DNA of 20,602 nt from DATBLE01 sp038248655 (GTDB taxonomy: Bacteria > Actinomycetota > Thermoleophilia > Gaiellales > Gaiellaceae): the NCBI GenBank assembly GCA_038248655.1, contig JBBRXG010000054.1:1-20602 (forward strand). Reading direction: 5' to 3'. A model generated the notes under the pieces. It was not told the DNA's origin and did not search any database. It saw only the letters and a program-made list of their open reading frames with translations. This document shows, piece after piece, positions 1-8,047 of this stretch. Made by a program: the position numbers and the translations under genes. Within the stretch, counting starts at the first letter, position 1, and each line of letters begins with the position of its first letter.

Positions 1-2
1 CC

Positions 3-47
3 GAAGAAAAAGACCTCGCGCGGGAAGTGATTGTCTACACGTTGTGA
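3..47 (+). CDS. possible C-terminal end of an unrecognised gene (partial)
   Basis: The first bases hold an open frame that reads EEKDLAREVIVYTL and then TGA, running in from beyond the left edge. The codon choice is plausible for a protein end in high-GC DNA. The piece is only 14 residues, so no family can be named, and a chance open frame is possible. The next gene (188-913) lies on the opposite strand, so this would be a convergent neighbour. Confidence 0.2.
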   Translation, partial: EEKDLAREVIVYTL

Positions 48-130
48 CCGGCCATGGTCGGCAGGGGACACCCTCGACCGGTGCTGGCGGGACGGTCACC
101 GCTCGCGTAACAGCTCACACGTGAAGGGGA

Positions 131-158
131 CTGTCGCACTTCGGCGGAACCGCGACAG
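131..158 (-). terminator. perfect 7-bp inverted repeat downstream of the PHP phosphatase gene
   Basis: CTGTCGC at 131-137 is exactly complementary to GCGACAG at 152-158, with a 14-nt loop. It sits about 30 nt past the stop codon of the minus-strand phosphatase gene, where a terminator would be expected. There is no T-run after the stem, so intrinsic termination is uncertain. It may be only a GC-rich chance hairpin. Confidence 0.25.
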
Positions 159-187
159 GCTCCCTCTTTGGCGCTGACCCCGCCGAG

Positions 188-913
188 CTACCAGACCCAG
201 GGCATGGCGGACCCGTCGAACAGCACCTCGATCGACGCCTCTCCGTAGCGTTCGACAAGCACACGGCGCGCCTGATCGAGCCGCGGCGGCCGATGCCTCC
301 CGTGACCGTCGGAAGCGACGAGCGCGACCAGGCCCTCGTCGACCAGCCGCCAGAAGGCCTGTTCGGCGACGGGCCCGTTGTCACCGAGTGCCGAGTCGCC
401 GTTCGGGCACAGGAGGCAGCCACGCTCGACGAGCGCTCGCGCGATCGCGAAGTCAGCCCGTAGCCCGATCGAACGCTCCGGGTGGGCGATCACGGGGACG
501 AGCTCGACTGCCAACAGACGGTCGGCCGCTTCCAGCACGAGCGAGCTGTCGTCCTCCAAGTCGAGCCAGGACCCGGGGAACTCGAGGAGGACGGCGCGCG
601 TCCCCTCCAAGAGGAACTCGTGCGGATCACGGTCGCGCAGCACGGTCGGGAAGACCTCCCAGCCGCGCCGCAGATCTAGGTCCCAGGCCGAGACGACCCG
701 TGAGACGACGGGTAACGCCTCGTCGAACAGGCGCTCCCGCTCGAGCGTCAGCGGGTAGTGATCCCATTCGGCGTGCGCGTGGGGTGTTGCGAACAGCACA
801 CGGGTTCCACCCGCGAGCGCGAGTCCGCACAGCTCCACGGCCTCCTCGATCGAGCGCGCCCCGTCGTCGCCCGAGGGGACCGCGTGCGAATGAACGTCGA
901 CGAATCCCTCCAC
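188..913 (-). CDS. CpsB/YwqE-type PHP-domain protein-tyrosine phosphatase
   Basis: A 241-aa protein with the ordered metal-binding motifs of the PHP superfamily as found in CpsB/CapC/YwqE: DVHSH (H8, H10) followed by the acidic GDDGA loop, TPHAH (H45, H47), LLEFP (E111), AHPER (H144) and SDGH (D202, H204). Proteins of this family use a metal cluster to dephosphorylate tyrosine kinases that control capsule or exopolysaccharide export, in the cytoplasm. The length fits the family (about 240-260 aa). Translation starts at GTG (911-913); no strong ribosome binding site is visible before it. The next gene upstream on the same strand is a glycosyltransferase 278 nt away, which fits a polysaccharide setting, although no tyrosine kinase or flippase is in the window. 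The substrate is inferred from the family. Confidence 0.85.
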   Translation of the reverse strand: MEGFVDVHSHAVPSGDDGARSIEEAVELCGLALAGGTRVLFATPHAHAEWDHYPLTLERERLFDEALPVVSRVVSAWDLDLRRGWEVFPTVLRDRDPHEFLLEGTRAVLLEFPGSWLDLEDDSSLVLEAADRLLAVELVPVIAHPERSIGLRADFAIARALVERGCLLCPNGDSALGDNGPVAEQAFWRLVDEGLVALVASDGHGRHRPPRLDQARRVLVERYGEASIEVLFDGSAMPWVW

Positions 914-1191
914 GGTCGCCCGGAGCTTCTCAGGCGCCTGCCGGCACCCGAAATCGTTAAGTGAAGCATGTGGACAGTCATTCGGGCGAGCGGCAGGTCA
1001 GTTTCGAGCCGCAAGCGAAGAAGTGGTGACATCGGTCGGCGATCCCGATGAAGTCGGCGCCAAGAGCGCACTCTTTCGATTGGTTTCAGAGGGCGTTACA
1101 GCTTGCCGCCCCGTTACTGGGTCATAGGGCTGCGCTGAGCCCGTCGGTTTTCTGACGTACGGTTTCCTGTCCGGGTGGACGGGGCGCGCGC

Positions 1192-2616
1192 TCAGCCGCC
1201 TGAGCGGTCGCGACGTAGCTCGGCTTCGGCGCCTCCCTTCTGTCGCTGCGCGACCACCTCCTGGTAGAGGCAGGCGACGCGGGTGGCGATCGCTGCCGCC
1301 GCCGTCGTCGCTCGGGCGCCTGCGAGGCGGCCTCGATCAGCGCTGCCGCCAGTGCCTGCTCGTCGTCTGGGGGCACGAGCCAGCCGCTCTCCCCGTCCCG
1401 GACGATCGCCGCCGGCCCGTGCGTGTTGTAGGCGATCACGGGTAGGCCGCAGGCCATCGCCTCCACGAGCGCGAGCCCGAACGCCTCCGCGACCGACGGC
1501 AGGCACGTCGGCCGCGTTCAGCGCCTGCGGCAGTTGCTCGTGCGGGCGCCAGCCGGCGAGAAAGACCTCCCGGGCACCGACCTGCCGGATCATCTTGAGC
1601 GGATGCTCGCCTTCCCACTCGCCGGGGTGGCCGCCGACGAGGACGAGCGGGGCGGGACGCTCGAGCCGGGCTTGGGCGCGGGCGTGCGCGCGGATCAGGA
1701 GCGGCAGCCGCTTGACGGCTGTGAAGCGGCCGAGGTAGACCAAGATCGTCCCCGAGGCGAAAGAGGAGAGCTCCTCATCGCGGTAGGCGACGCTTCCCGG
1801 CTGCCCGTGCTCATCCCAGCCCTGCGGGCACTCGACCAGCCAGCGCTGCCAGAAGGCGCGGCGCGCCTCGCCTGCGAGCGGGCGAGGCCGGAAGCGGTCG
1901 AGCTCGACCCCGCTCGGAAGACCACGAAGGCGGAAGCGCTCGAGCCCGAACGGGGCTGCGACCTCCACCTCGGCGCCCGGGGGCACAATCAGCCGCTCGC
2001 AGGCGTGCGCCCAGCGGCGAAGCCGCCGCTCCCAGGCGCGCGCGTACCGCCAGCCGCGAGGCAGCCCTGCCGCGAGCACGCGCAGGAAGGCGAGCTCGGT
2101 GCCGTGCAGCTGCCCGACGATCGGCAGCGACGGGAACGCGCGCCGGGCGGCCTCGTGCGCCGGGGTCAGGTGGTGCAGGTGGAGGAGATCAGCCTCGGCG
2201 GCGCCGGCGCGGGCGAGCGCCTCCGCCCAGGCCGCCACGAGACGCTCGTAGGCGGCATCGTCGACCGCGGCGAAGACACGGTCGGGGCCCGTCGGCCGGT
2301 CCTCGTAGGAGGGCTGGAAGGGAACCGGGGCGGCGAGCGGGTCGGCGAAGCGGAGTGCCGGCGAGTAGTCGACCGCCGAGACGTCGCTCCCCGAGTAGAA
2401 GCTCCTCGCGTTCGTCGGCGCACCCGGCCCGCCGAGCGAACCCGCGGCCAGCCTCACCTGCCAGCCCGTCCCGGCGAGCGCCTGGGAGAGGGCGCGGGTG
2501 ACCTGCGCCGAGCCGCCGCGCGGGAAGAAGAACAGCGCCGAGCAGACGCGACCAGCGACCCGCCCCGTCGACCGGCCCAGCCGCCACCTGTACTCGCTTG
2601 TCGCGCGATCAGCCAT
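1192..2616 (-). pseudogene. family 4 glycosyltransferase with two frame breaks
   Basis: The reading frame from ATG 2616 gives a typical GT-B glycosyltransferase: an N-terminal FFFPRGGSAQVTRAL segment, then the LVYLGRFTAVKRLPLLIRAH and LVLVGGHPGEWEGEH regions of the nucleotide-sugar-binding domain. At about 1500 the homology moves to the +1 frame, which carries PSVAEAFGLALVEAMACGLP (the EX7E catalytic signature) and then GWLVPPDDEQALAAAL. Near 1290-1310 it returns to the first frame for the C-terminal helix RVACLYQEVVAQRQ. The 1192-2616 frame therefore lacks the donor-binding EX7E motif. The stretch between APERR and IATRV also looks shorter than in relatives, so residues may be missing. Such enzymes transfer sugars from activated donors to glycans or lipids. 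The two lesions may be true decay or sequencing errors. The actual start may be a GTG nearer to RVCSALFFFPRGG. Confidence 0.75.
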
Positions 2617-3121
2617 CCTGCTTCGCTTCGGGAACGGCGGGCATGACTCCTTCTCGAGCTGGCCTCCGCCAGGCGCGTCGGCAAGCTCCGTGCGCTCACC
2701 GAGCAGTTTGCGCGACCCCCCGCTTCGTACGCCATGGCGACCGGAATGGGCTCTCGCAGGACGCGGGCTGACGCCTCGCGACGTTTCCCACTCGTCAGCC
2801 GGCCGAAGCTGACAGCGGGCGCGAGCAGGTTGATCCTCGCGCTCTCGCTCGGGGCACTGGCTGACGACCTGCGTCGTCGAGTGCTATTCGCGTGATTGGT
2901 GCACGGTAGTGAGCGGCTTCATCGATCACGATCGCGGTCGTTTTCGGGTCGAGCCGATCTGCGCGAGGGCGCCGGTGGGCGACGTCGCCTCGGGTCGTCG
3001 AGGGCGACCGTTTGCTCGGCCGGATCCGCGAGCTGCACGTCGGCATCTCCTTCGCCTCCGGCTACCGGCGAACCGCGCACGGTTAGGCTGTCTCTCGAGG
3101 TTGTTGACGGAGGCGATTGGG
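2617..3121. other. 505-nt gap between divergent genes, no supported gene
   Basis: This gap separates the minus-strand glycosyltransferase from the plus-strand YihY gene and must hold both promoters. Open frames cross it on both strands, but none shows a family motif or a good ribosome binding site. A plus-strand frame ending at 3086 reads GDRLLGRIRELHVGISFASG before its stop, which looks more protein-like than its surroundings and could be the tail of a decayed gene. A minus-strand frame holding DPKTTAIVIDE faintly recalls transposase N-termini, but this is too weak to call. Confidence 0.5.
3109..3113 (+). promoter_or_regulatory. Shine-Dalgarno site that fixes the YihY start
   Basis: GGAGG lies 8 nt before ATG 3122. 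The open frame continues upstream to about 2909, but that extension is arginine-rich and unlike the family. The site and the start of homology agree that translation begins at 3122. Confidence 0.7.
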
Positions 3122-4111
3122 ATGGTGGGAGGATTCAGCAAGGGTTACAGCGCCTTTGATCGCTTTCAACAGCGCCAACCCTGGCTTGGGTTCCCGCTCG
3201 CGGTGCTGCAGAAGTACGGCGATGATCAGGGCGGCTATCTGGCGGCCACGATCACCTACTACGCGTTCTTCGCGATCTTTCCGCTCTTGCTCGTACTCAC
3301 GACGGTGCTCGGGTTCGTGCTTCGCGGCCACACCGGGCTGTACCGGTCGATCGTTAACTCCGCTCTCGGCCAATTCCCGGTGGTTGGACCCGAGTTGCGT
3401 GTCCATGCACTGCACGGCAGCACGCTTGCGCTGGGACTCGGTCTCGCTGCGGCGCTCTGGGCGGGGATGGGGGTCTTCCTTGCAGCCGAGAGCGCGATGA
3501 ACCACCTCTGGGGCGTGCCTTTCAAGCGCCGGCCTGATGCACTCCGTGCGCGATCGAGGGCGCTCGTGCTCCTGCTTGTAATCGGCGGTGGCATGCTGGC
3601 GACGACGATTCTCTCCGGCTTGGCGAGCTTCGGCGCCAGCTATGGCCTGGTCTGGAAGGTCGGCTCGATTGCGCTTTCGACCGCCCTCAACGTCTGCCTC
3701 TTCTGGGTCGGCTTCCGCGTGCTGACGGCGCGCGACGTGAGCTGGCGGCAGCTTCGCGGCGGCGCGATCTGCGCGGGCCTCCTCTACGAGGCCCTGCAGA
3801 CGCTCGGCGGATTCTACGTCGGCCACGTGCTGAAGAACGCAAGCAACGTGTACGGCACCTTTGCCCTCGTCATCGGGCTGCTCTCATTGATCTACCTCGC
3901 GGCGCACATAACACTGCTCGCCGCCGAGGCGAACGTCGTTGCAACGAGAAGGCTCTGGCCGCGCAGCTTCTCGCTCATACTCGAGCAACCACCGACGCGG
4001 GCGGACAAGCGGGCGCTCACACAGCGCGGCAAGGTCGAAGAACGCCGACAAGACGAGACCGTCAGCGTCGACTTCTCGGCCACCGAGCAGAGTCACGACG
4101 ATCCTGCCTGA
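3122..4111 (+). CDS. YihY/BrkB (UPF0761) family inner-membrane protein
   Basis: A 329-aa integral membrane protein. The conserved family core AATITYYAFFAIFPLLLVL forms the first transmembrane segment, at about residues 40-65. Further hydrophobic segments follow (STLALGLGLAAALWAGMGVF, ALVLLLVIGGGMLATTILSG, IALSTALNVCLFWVGF, the GAICAGLLYEALQTLGGFYV region and YGTFALVIGLLSLIYLAAHI), giving about six in all, and the protein ends in a charged cytoplasmic tail. The family was once annotated as ribonuclease BN or a serum-resistance factor, but its biochemical role is unsettled. The start at ATG 3122 is chosen for its Shine-Dalgarno site. Two tiny membrane or basic proteins and a phospholipase D-like enzyme follow on the same strand, so an envelope role is likely but inferred. 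Confidence 0.9.
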   Translation: MVGGFSKGYSAFDRFQQRQPWLGFPLAVLQKYGDDQGGYLAATITYYAFFAIFPLLLVLTTVLGFVLRGHTGLYRSIVNSALGQFPVVGPELRVHALHGSTLALGLGLAAALWAGMGVFLAAESAMNHLWGVPFKRRPDALRARSRALVLLLVIGGGMLATTILSGLASFGASYGLVWKVGSIALSTALNVCLFWVGFRVLTARDVSWRQLRGGAICAGLLYEALQTLGGFYVGHVLKNASNVYGTFALVIGLLSLIYLAAHITLLAAEANVVATRRLWPRSFSLILEQPPTRADKRALTQRGKVEERRQDETVSVDFSATEQSHDDPA

Positions 4112-4237
4112 GTGGCGACGCCGTCACGGGTGTCCGGCCGACCTCGGAAGGGAGCGCGTGAACGCGTCCACGTTTCGACGGTGGCTCGCGGCGGAATGAT
4201 GAGCCGACGCGCATCCAATCCTGGCGCGTCTAATCCT

Positions 4238-4244
4238 GGGGAGG
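4238..4244 (+). promoter_or_regulatory. Shine-Dalgarno site of the 32-aa membrane protein
   Basis: GGGGAGG ends 5 nt before GTG 4250. It supports translation of a very short protein rather than the longer upstream extension of the same frame, which is basic and shows no hydrophobic pattern. Confidence 0.6.
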
Positions 4245-4249
4245 CGGTT

Positions 4250-4348
4250 GTGCCGCTCGCTATAGCCGGAACGGGTTACAGTCTGATCGGAGTCCTCGTG
4301 ATTGTCCTGCTAATCGTGCTGATCTTCTATTTCGTACGCCGGGTATGA
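4250..4348 (+). CDS. 32-aa single-pass membrane miniprotein
   Basis: From GTG 4250 the frame encodes MPLAIAGTGYSLIGVLVIVL and then LIVLIFYFVRRV: a short polar start, one hydrophobic helix of about 22 residues and a basic RRV end, as expected for a small single-pass protein with its C-terminus inside. A strong ribosome binding site (4238-4244) precedes it. The same frame is open further upstream (4112, 78 aa), but that part looks like non-coding sequence. No family is recognised. It lies between the YihY gene and another tiny gene, probably in one transcript. Confidence 0.5.
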   Translation: MPLAIAGTGYSLIGVLVIVLLIVLIFYFVRRV

Positions 4349-4361
4349 GAGCGGGCTAGGC

Positions 4362-4484
4362 ATGTTCTTCTTCGCACGGCTACTCGGGCGCAGAGTCGGA
4401 CCTGTCGGCTACGCGTTGATCGCCTACGCCTTGTGGAAGCGACTACCGAGGCGGCCGCGCGACGCCCGGCAACGAAGCATTTGA
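4362..4484 (+). CDS. 40-aa basic small protein
   Basis: ATG 4362 starts a 40-codon frame beginning MFFFARLLGRRVGPVGYALI and continuing AYALWKRLPRRPRDARQRSI. It has a moderately hydrophobic first half and a strongly basic tail, suggesting a membrane-associated or nucleic-acid-contacting peptide. It begins 13 nt after the 32-aa gene's stop. It overlaps the longest possible 5' end of the phospholipase D frame (GTG 4433) by 52 nt, which suggests that the true start of that gene lies downstream. No family is recognised. Confidence 0.35.
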   Translation: MFFFARLLGRRVGPVGYALIAYALWKRLPRRPRDARQRSI

Positions 4485-5965
4485 ACGTTCACCTGCCGGG
4501 CGCCCGGCGCCGAGCTTCGCATGCGCGGGACCTGCTGTTTCCGATTGAGTGCTGGGCCGCAGAGCGCTTCACGCAGGCGATATGCGGCCATCATCGACGG
4601 CGGCTTCGCCGGGTCGGTTGGGAGAATGCGCTCGATGCGCCCTCTGGGGGGTGGGCAGCGGGGGATCCTCCGCCACGCCACAGTAACAAGGTGGAGGTCT
4701 TGGTCGATGGAGCGGAAGCGCTGCCCCGGATAGCCGACGAACTCAAACGCGCCTCGTCTCACGTGCACATTGCCGGCTGGTACCTGACCCCGGACTTCGC
4801 CCTCGTACGGGACGGTGAGCCTCAAGTGCTACGGAATCTGCTCGCCGAGGCAGCCGAGCGTGTTGAGGTCAGAGTCCTCGTCTGGGCGGGTGCGCCCTTA
4901 CCGCTTTTCCATCCTTCCCGGCGAACGGTGCGGAAGATGCGCGCGCGCCTGACGAACCGAACCAGGATTCAGTGCAGGCTCGACGCGCGCGAGCGGCCGA
5001 TGCACTGCCACCACGAGAAAACGATCGTGATCGACGACCGAGTCGCGTTCGTCGGCGGAATCGATCTCACCTCGGAAGCCGGCGACCGCTACGACAGCAG
5101 CGACCATCCGGCACGGGCGACAGTCGGATGGCACGACGCCTGCGCGCGGATCGAAGGCCCAGCCGTCGGTGATGTCGCCGAACACTTCAGGATGCGCTGG
5201 CGCGAGGTCACGGCTGAAGTTCTGCGGACAGTCGCCCCGCAGCAGCCAGCCGGCGACGTCGAACTCCAGATCGTCCGGACGGTGCCGGAGCGCATCTACC
5301 AGGCGGTACCGAACGGAGACTTTCGGATCCTCGAGTCGTACCTTCGAGCGCTCCGGGCAGCTAAGCGCTATGTCTACCTGGAGAACCAGTTTCTCTGGTC
5401 GCCCGAGATCGCGACCGTCCTCAAAGACAAGCTCACCAACCCGCAATCAGCCGACTTCCGGCTCGTCGTCCTCCTACCGGCGAAGCCGAACAGCGGCGCC
5501 GACGACACCCGCGGCGTCCTCGCCGAATTGATGGACGCGGACGCCGACAACGGCCGCTTAGTCGCCTGCACTCTCTACGCCCGCGCTGGAACGACCCACG
5601 ACCACGTCTATGTCCACGCGAAAGTCGGAATCATCGACGATGCCTGGCTCACCATCGGCTCCGCCAACCTGAACGAACACTCGCTCTTCAACGACACCGA
5701 AATGAACCTGGTCACCCACAACGCCGAACTCGCTACGCACACACGCCTACGCCTCTGGGCAGAACACCTCGAGCTTCCGCACAATCGACTACCCGCCGAC
5801 CCAATCGAAGCGATCGAACGCTACTGGAAGCCGATCAGTACAGAGCAGTCAGAGCGACACAACGCCGGCCGCCCACTGACCCACCGACTCGCCCGCCTGC
5901 AACACCTCTCGAAGCGATCCGACCGCTTCCTCGGCCCGCTCAACGGCCTCCTCGTCGACGGGTAA
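4433..5965 (+). CDS. phospholipase D / cardiolipin synthase-like protein
   Basis: A protein of up to 510 aa with the two HKD motifs that define the phospholipase D superfamily. The first is HHEKTIVIDD (H194, K196, D201) followed by GGIDLT, and the second is VHAKVGIIDD (H395, K397, D402) followed by IGSANLNEHS. Each HKD half supplies a catalytic histidine, and enzymes of this type transfer phosphatidyl groups (cardiolipin synthesis) or hydrolyse phosphodiesters. The stretch HHRRRLRRVGW near residue 54 probably marks the start of the conserved part. The start is uncertain: GTG 4433 overlaps a small upstream gene, TTG 4481 is an alternative, and neither has a clear ribosome binding site. No long transmembrane helices are visible, unlike classical ClsA, so a peripheral membrane enzyme is likely. 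The substrate is inferred. Confidence 0.85.
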   Translation: MEATTEAAARRPATKHLNVHLPGARRRASHARDLLFPIECWAAERFTQAICGHHRRRLRRVGWENALDAPSGGWAAGDPPPRHSNKVEVLVDGAEALPRIADELKRASSHVHIAGWYLTPDFALVRDGEPQVLRNLLAEAAERVEVRVLVWAGAPLPLFHPSRRTVRKMRARLTNRTRIQCRLDARERPMHCHHEKTIVIDDRVAFVGGIDLTSEAGDRYDSSDHPARATVGWHDACARIEGPAVGDVAEHFRMRWREVTAEVLRTVAPQQPAGDVELQIVRTVPERIYQAVPNGDFRILESYLRALRAAKRYVYLENQFLWSPEIATVLKDKLTNPQSADFRLVVLLPAKPNSGADDTRGVLAELMDADADNGRLVACTLYARAGTTHDHVYVHAKVGIIDDAWLTIGSANLNEHSLFNDTEMNLVTHNAELATHTRLRLWAEHLELPHNRLPADPIEAIERYWKPISTEQSERHNAGRPLTHRLARLQHLSKRSDRFLGPLNGLLVDG

Positions 5966-6029
5966 GCACGAAGCTCCCCCTCCTCTGCCTGAGCCGCCGC
6001 ACGTCGTACCCTTCTGCCGCAAGCATTCC

Positions 6030-6395
6030 TCGCGGCTGACGGAGAAGGGCAGCGGGATCTCGCTGAACGCCGGTTCCATCGGCACGGCCGCCGCGATCTA
6101 CGTGGCAGGCGCCTGCATTGGAGCGCTCTTCTTCGGTCAGCTGACCGATCACTTCGGCCGGAAGAAGCTCTTCATAGTCACGCTCGCGGTCTACTTCGTC
6201 GCCACCGCCGCGACCGCGTTCGCGTGGGCGCCTTGGTACTTCTACCTCTGCCGGTTCTTCACCGGCGCTGGAATCGGCGGCGAGTACTCGGCGATCAACT
6301 CCGCGATCGATGAGCTGATCCCGGCACGCGTGCGCGGCCGCGTCGACCGGATCATCAACGGCTCCTACTGGGTCGGATCGGCGGCCGGGGCGTAG
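6030..6395 (+). pseudogene. fragment of an MFS (sugar-type) transporter
   Basis: The homologous frame begins near SRLTEKGSGI at 6030 and ends at TAG 6393-6395. It holds transmembrane segments that match TM2 to TM4 of the major facilitator superfamily, with motif A between TM2 and TM3 (GQLTDHFGRKKLF) and the CRFFTGAGIGGEY segment in TM4. A full transporter has 12 segments and over 400 aa; only about 120 aa remain, with TM1 and everything after GSYWVGSAAGA missing. No ribosome binding site or proper start is seen (an in-frame GTG is at 6102). It is a decayed remnant, lying after the phospholipase gene and before a gene on the opposite strand. Confidence 0.75.
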
Positions 6396-6573
6396 GACCG
6401 AAGCAGAACGATCTCGACGTATGATTGCGTGACTCGATAAGCGTTTCGCTCGTCGAGTTCTTCGGCGGGCTCGCCCTGATGTTTGCGGGGCACCCGGTCT
6501 CTGGCCTCGGGCATTGGAAGGCATCGGAAGGCGCTGGGAACTGAGTCCGGCCCGCTCGAACCAGACTCTTGGA

Positions 6574-7008
6574 TCAGTCGGGTTCGGCGAGTCTTGTGGC
6601 ACACCAGGCAAAACAGAGCGCAAATACGACTCGGGTGGCGGCATTCTGGGCGAAGACGCGTTTGCTCGTGAGCAGGCGCGGCCAGCCGCCGGCTCGGCGG
6701 TCCGGGTGTGCGCGATCAGCCAATGCCATCCCTGGCCACGTGACGGCGTTCTCGATCTGGGTTGCGAGTAACGCGTGTCCCACGCCCGTCTGTCCGGCGA
6801 GCACGAGCGTGGTCCCCAACCCCGCGCCGAGGGCCGTGTGCGCGGTGAACCCGGTGGCGGGCCAGAGCCGACCCGGCGTCAACAGGCGGCCGGCGAGGCG
6901 CACGTCCGAGTAAGTCGTGCAGAACGCCCGCGCGAGCAGCGGTTCGGTGAGCGCCCAAGCAGTCGACCCGGCCATGCCTGCGACTGCTCCTCGGGTGAGT
7001 CGGTTCAA
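6574..7008 (-). CDS. small membrane protein coupled to the SDR gene, family not recognised
   Basis: A 144-aa protein with hydrophobic stretches around GAVAGMAGSTAWALTEPLLA near the N-terminus, AGFTAHTALGAGLGTTLVLA in the middle and VVFALCFAWCA near the C-terminus. The YSDV...LLTPGRLW region followed by a histidine-containing helix recalls small uncharacterised actinobacterial membrane proteins, but no function is known to me. The start is taken as TTG 7008, whose last two bases are the first two of the SDR stop codon (TTGA overlap); an ATG at 6975 is the alternative. The overlap implies translational coupling with the dehydrogenase upstream. The longer open frame reaching 7518 is only the shadow of the SDR gene. 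Confidence 0.6.
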   Translation of the reverse strand: MNRLTRGAVAGMAGSTAWALTEPLLARAFCTTYSDVRLAGRLLTPGRLWPATGFTAHTALGAGLGTTLVLAGQTGVGHALLATQIENAVTWPGMALADRAHPDRRAGGWPRLLTSKRVFAQNAATRVVFALCFAWCATRLAEPD

Positions 7009-7988
7009 GGACGGCGCGCCGCAGCGAAGCCGAGCGCAGCGGCTCCGGCGAGTGCCCCGCCAATCGCCCCACGGTGACGTGAGAGCCACGTCTGCGGGGA
7101 GTGTGCGTGCGCGAGGTCGTCGAAGGGCCCGTGCGCGCCCCGATCCTCCTCGATCGGTTCGAAGAGGTTGTCGTGACCCGTCGGGTCGAGCGGCTGGTCG
7201 GTCTCCTGTGAGCTGAAGCCGGTCTTGCCGAGGTAGATGTCGAGCAGCCACGGAGCCACGCGCTCGCCGAGGATGTTCATGACGGTTGGGACGCCGACGT
7301 AGATCTGGCGGCGGTCGGTGTACGCGATCCAGTGGATCGCTTCGGCCGCGACCTCCGGCTGGTAGATCGGCGGGACAGGCATCGTCTGCTTGGGCAGCTT
7401 CGTGCGCCCCCAGGTGAACTGGGTCGTATTCACGCCCGGGAGCATGACCATGGGCACGCGGACCTTGCTCTTCTTGTGGACGAGCTCGGTCAGGATCGAC
7501 TCGGTGAAGTTCTTGCACGCCGCCTTGGCACCGCAGTAGGGCGACTGCAGTGGGATGCCGCGGTAGGACATCGCCGAGCAGACCTGGACGATCGTGCCGC
7601 GGTCGCGCGGGAGCATCCGCCTCAGGGCCGAGCGCGTCCCCCAGACCATGCCGTGGTAGGTGACGTCCGTGGCACGGCGGAACTCGTCGGGCTCGATGTC
7701 GAGGAACTCGGCGTAGACGGTGACCATCGCGTCGTTGACCCAGACGTCGATCGGGCCGAACGCCTCCTCAGCCGCGCTCGCAGCCGCCTCGACGGCCTCC
7801 GCGTCGGAGACATCGAGTGGCAGGACAAGCGCTCGGCCACCGACTTCCTCGACCTCGCGGGCGGCCGCCTCCAGGCCGGCTCGGCCGCGTGCGATCAAAG
7901 CGATCGACGCACCGTCCTGCGCGAAGCGGCGTACGGTCGCCCGCCCGATCCCGCCGGAGGCTCCTGTGATCACGACGACGTCGGCCAT
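7005..7988 (-). CDS. short-chain dehydrogenase/reductase with C-terminal membrane tail
   Basis: A 327-aa NAD(P)-dependent oxidoreductase of the classical SDR type. The cofactor motif TGASGGIGR is at residues 8-16, an NDAM variant of the usual NNAG motif at 85-88, and the catalytic triad is S138, Y151 and K155 (YCGAK), followed by PGVNTT at 184-189. The core ends near residue 265; the extra C-terminus ends in GAIGGALAGAAALGFAAARR, a probable membrane anchor with a basic end. The start at ATG 7988 leaves the Rossmann motif in its normal place; an upstream extension of the frame to 8084 overlaps the divergent glycosidase gene and is rejected. It is divergent from the GH15 gene with a gap of about 53 nt, so both promoters share that space. 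The substrate is unknown. Confidence 0.9.
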   Translation of the reverse strand: MADVVVITGASGGIGRATVRRFAQDGASIALIARGRAGLEAAAREVEEVGGRALVLPLDVSDAEAVEAAASAAEEAFGPIDVWVNDAMVTVYAEFLDIEPDEFRRATDVTYHGMVWGTRSALRRMLPRDRGTIVQVCSAMSYRGIPLQSPYCGAKAACKNFTESILTELVHKKSKVRVPMVMLPGVNTTQFTWGRTKLPKQTMPVPPIYQPEVAAEAIHWIAYTDRRQIYVGVPTVMNILGERVAPWLLDIYLGKTGFSSQETDQPLDPTGHDNLFEPIEEDRGAHGPFDDLAHAHSPQTWLSRHRGAIGGALAGAAALGFAAARRP

Positions 7989-8047
7989 GAGAACAGCGTC
8001 CCTCTCTGGCGGGATTCGAAACTGCTGGTCGTGTAAAGGGAGTGTTC
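7989..8047. promoter_or_regulatory. short divergent promoter region between SDR and GH15 genes
   Basis: Only 53-59 nt separate the two divergent start codons, so both promoters must lie here or overlap the coding ends. The minus strand carries an AGAGGGA purine run about 12 nt before ATG 7988, and the plus strand carries AAAGGGAG just before GTG 8042/8048. No clear -10/-35 pair can be assigned by eye. Confidence 0.4.

Noticed and set aside
1534..2646. 370-aa plus-strand open frame opposite the glycosyltransferase
   Set aside because: Composition is Arg/Ala/Gly-rich without motifs; it mirrors the real minus-strand gene, as is common in high-GC DNA.
2795..3046. Possible transposase remnant (DPKTTAIVIDE) on the minus strand
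   Set aside because: One short resemblance only; no inverted repeats, catalytic motifs or second segment support it.
2909..3121. N-terminal extension of the YihY protein
   Set aside because: It is Arg-rich with no membrane pattern; ATG 3122 has a Shine-Dalgarno site at correct spacing.
6574..7518. 314-aa minus-strand frame as one gene
   Set aside because: Its first half is the frame shadow of the SDR gene; only the part after TTG 7008 looks like a protein.
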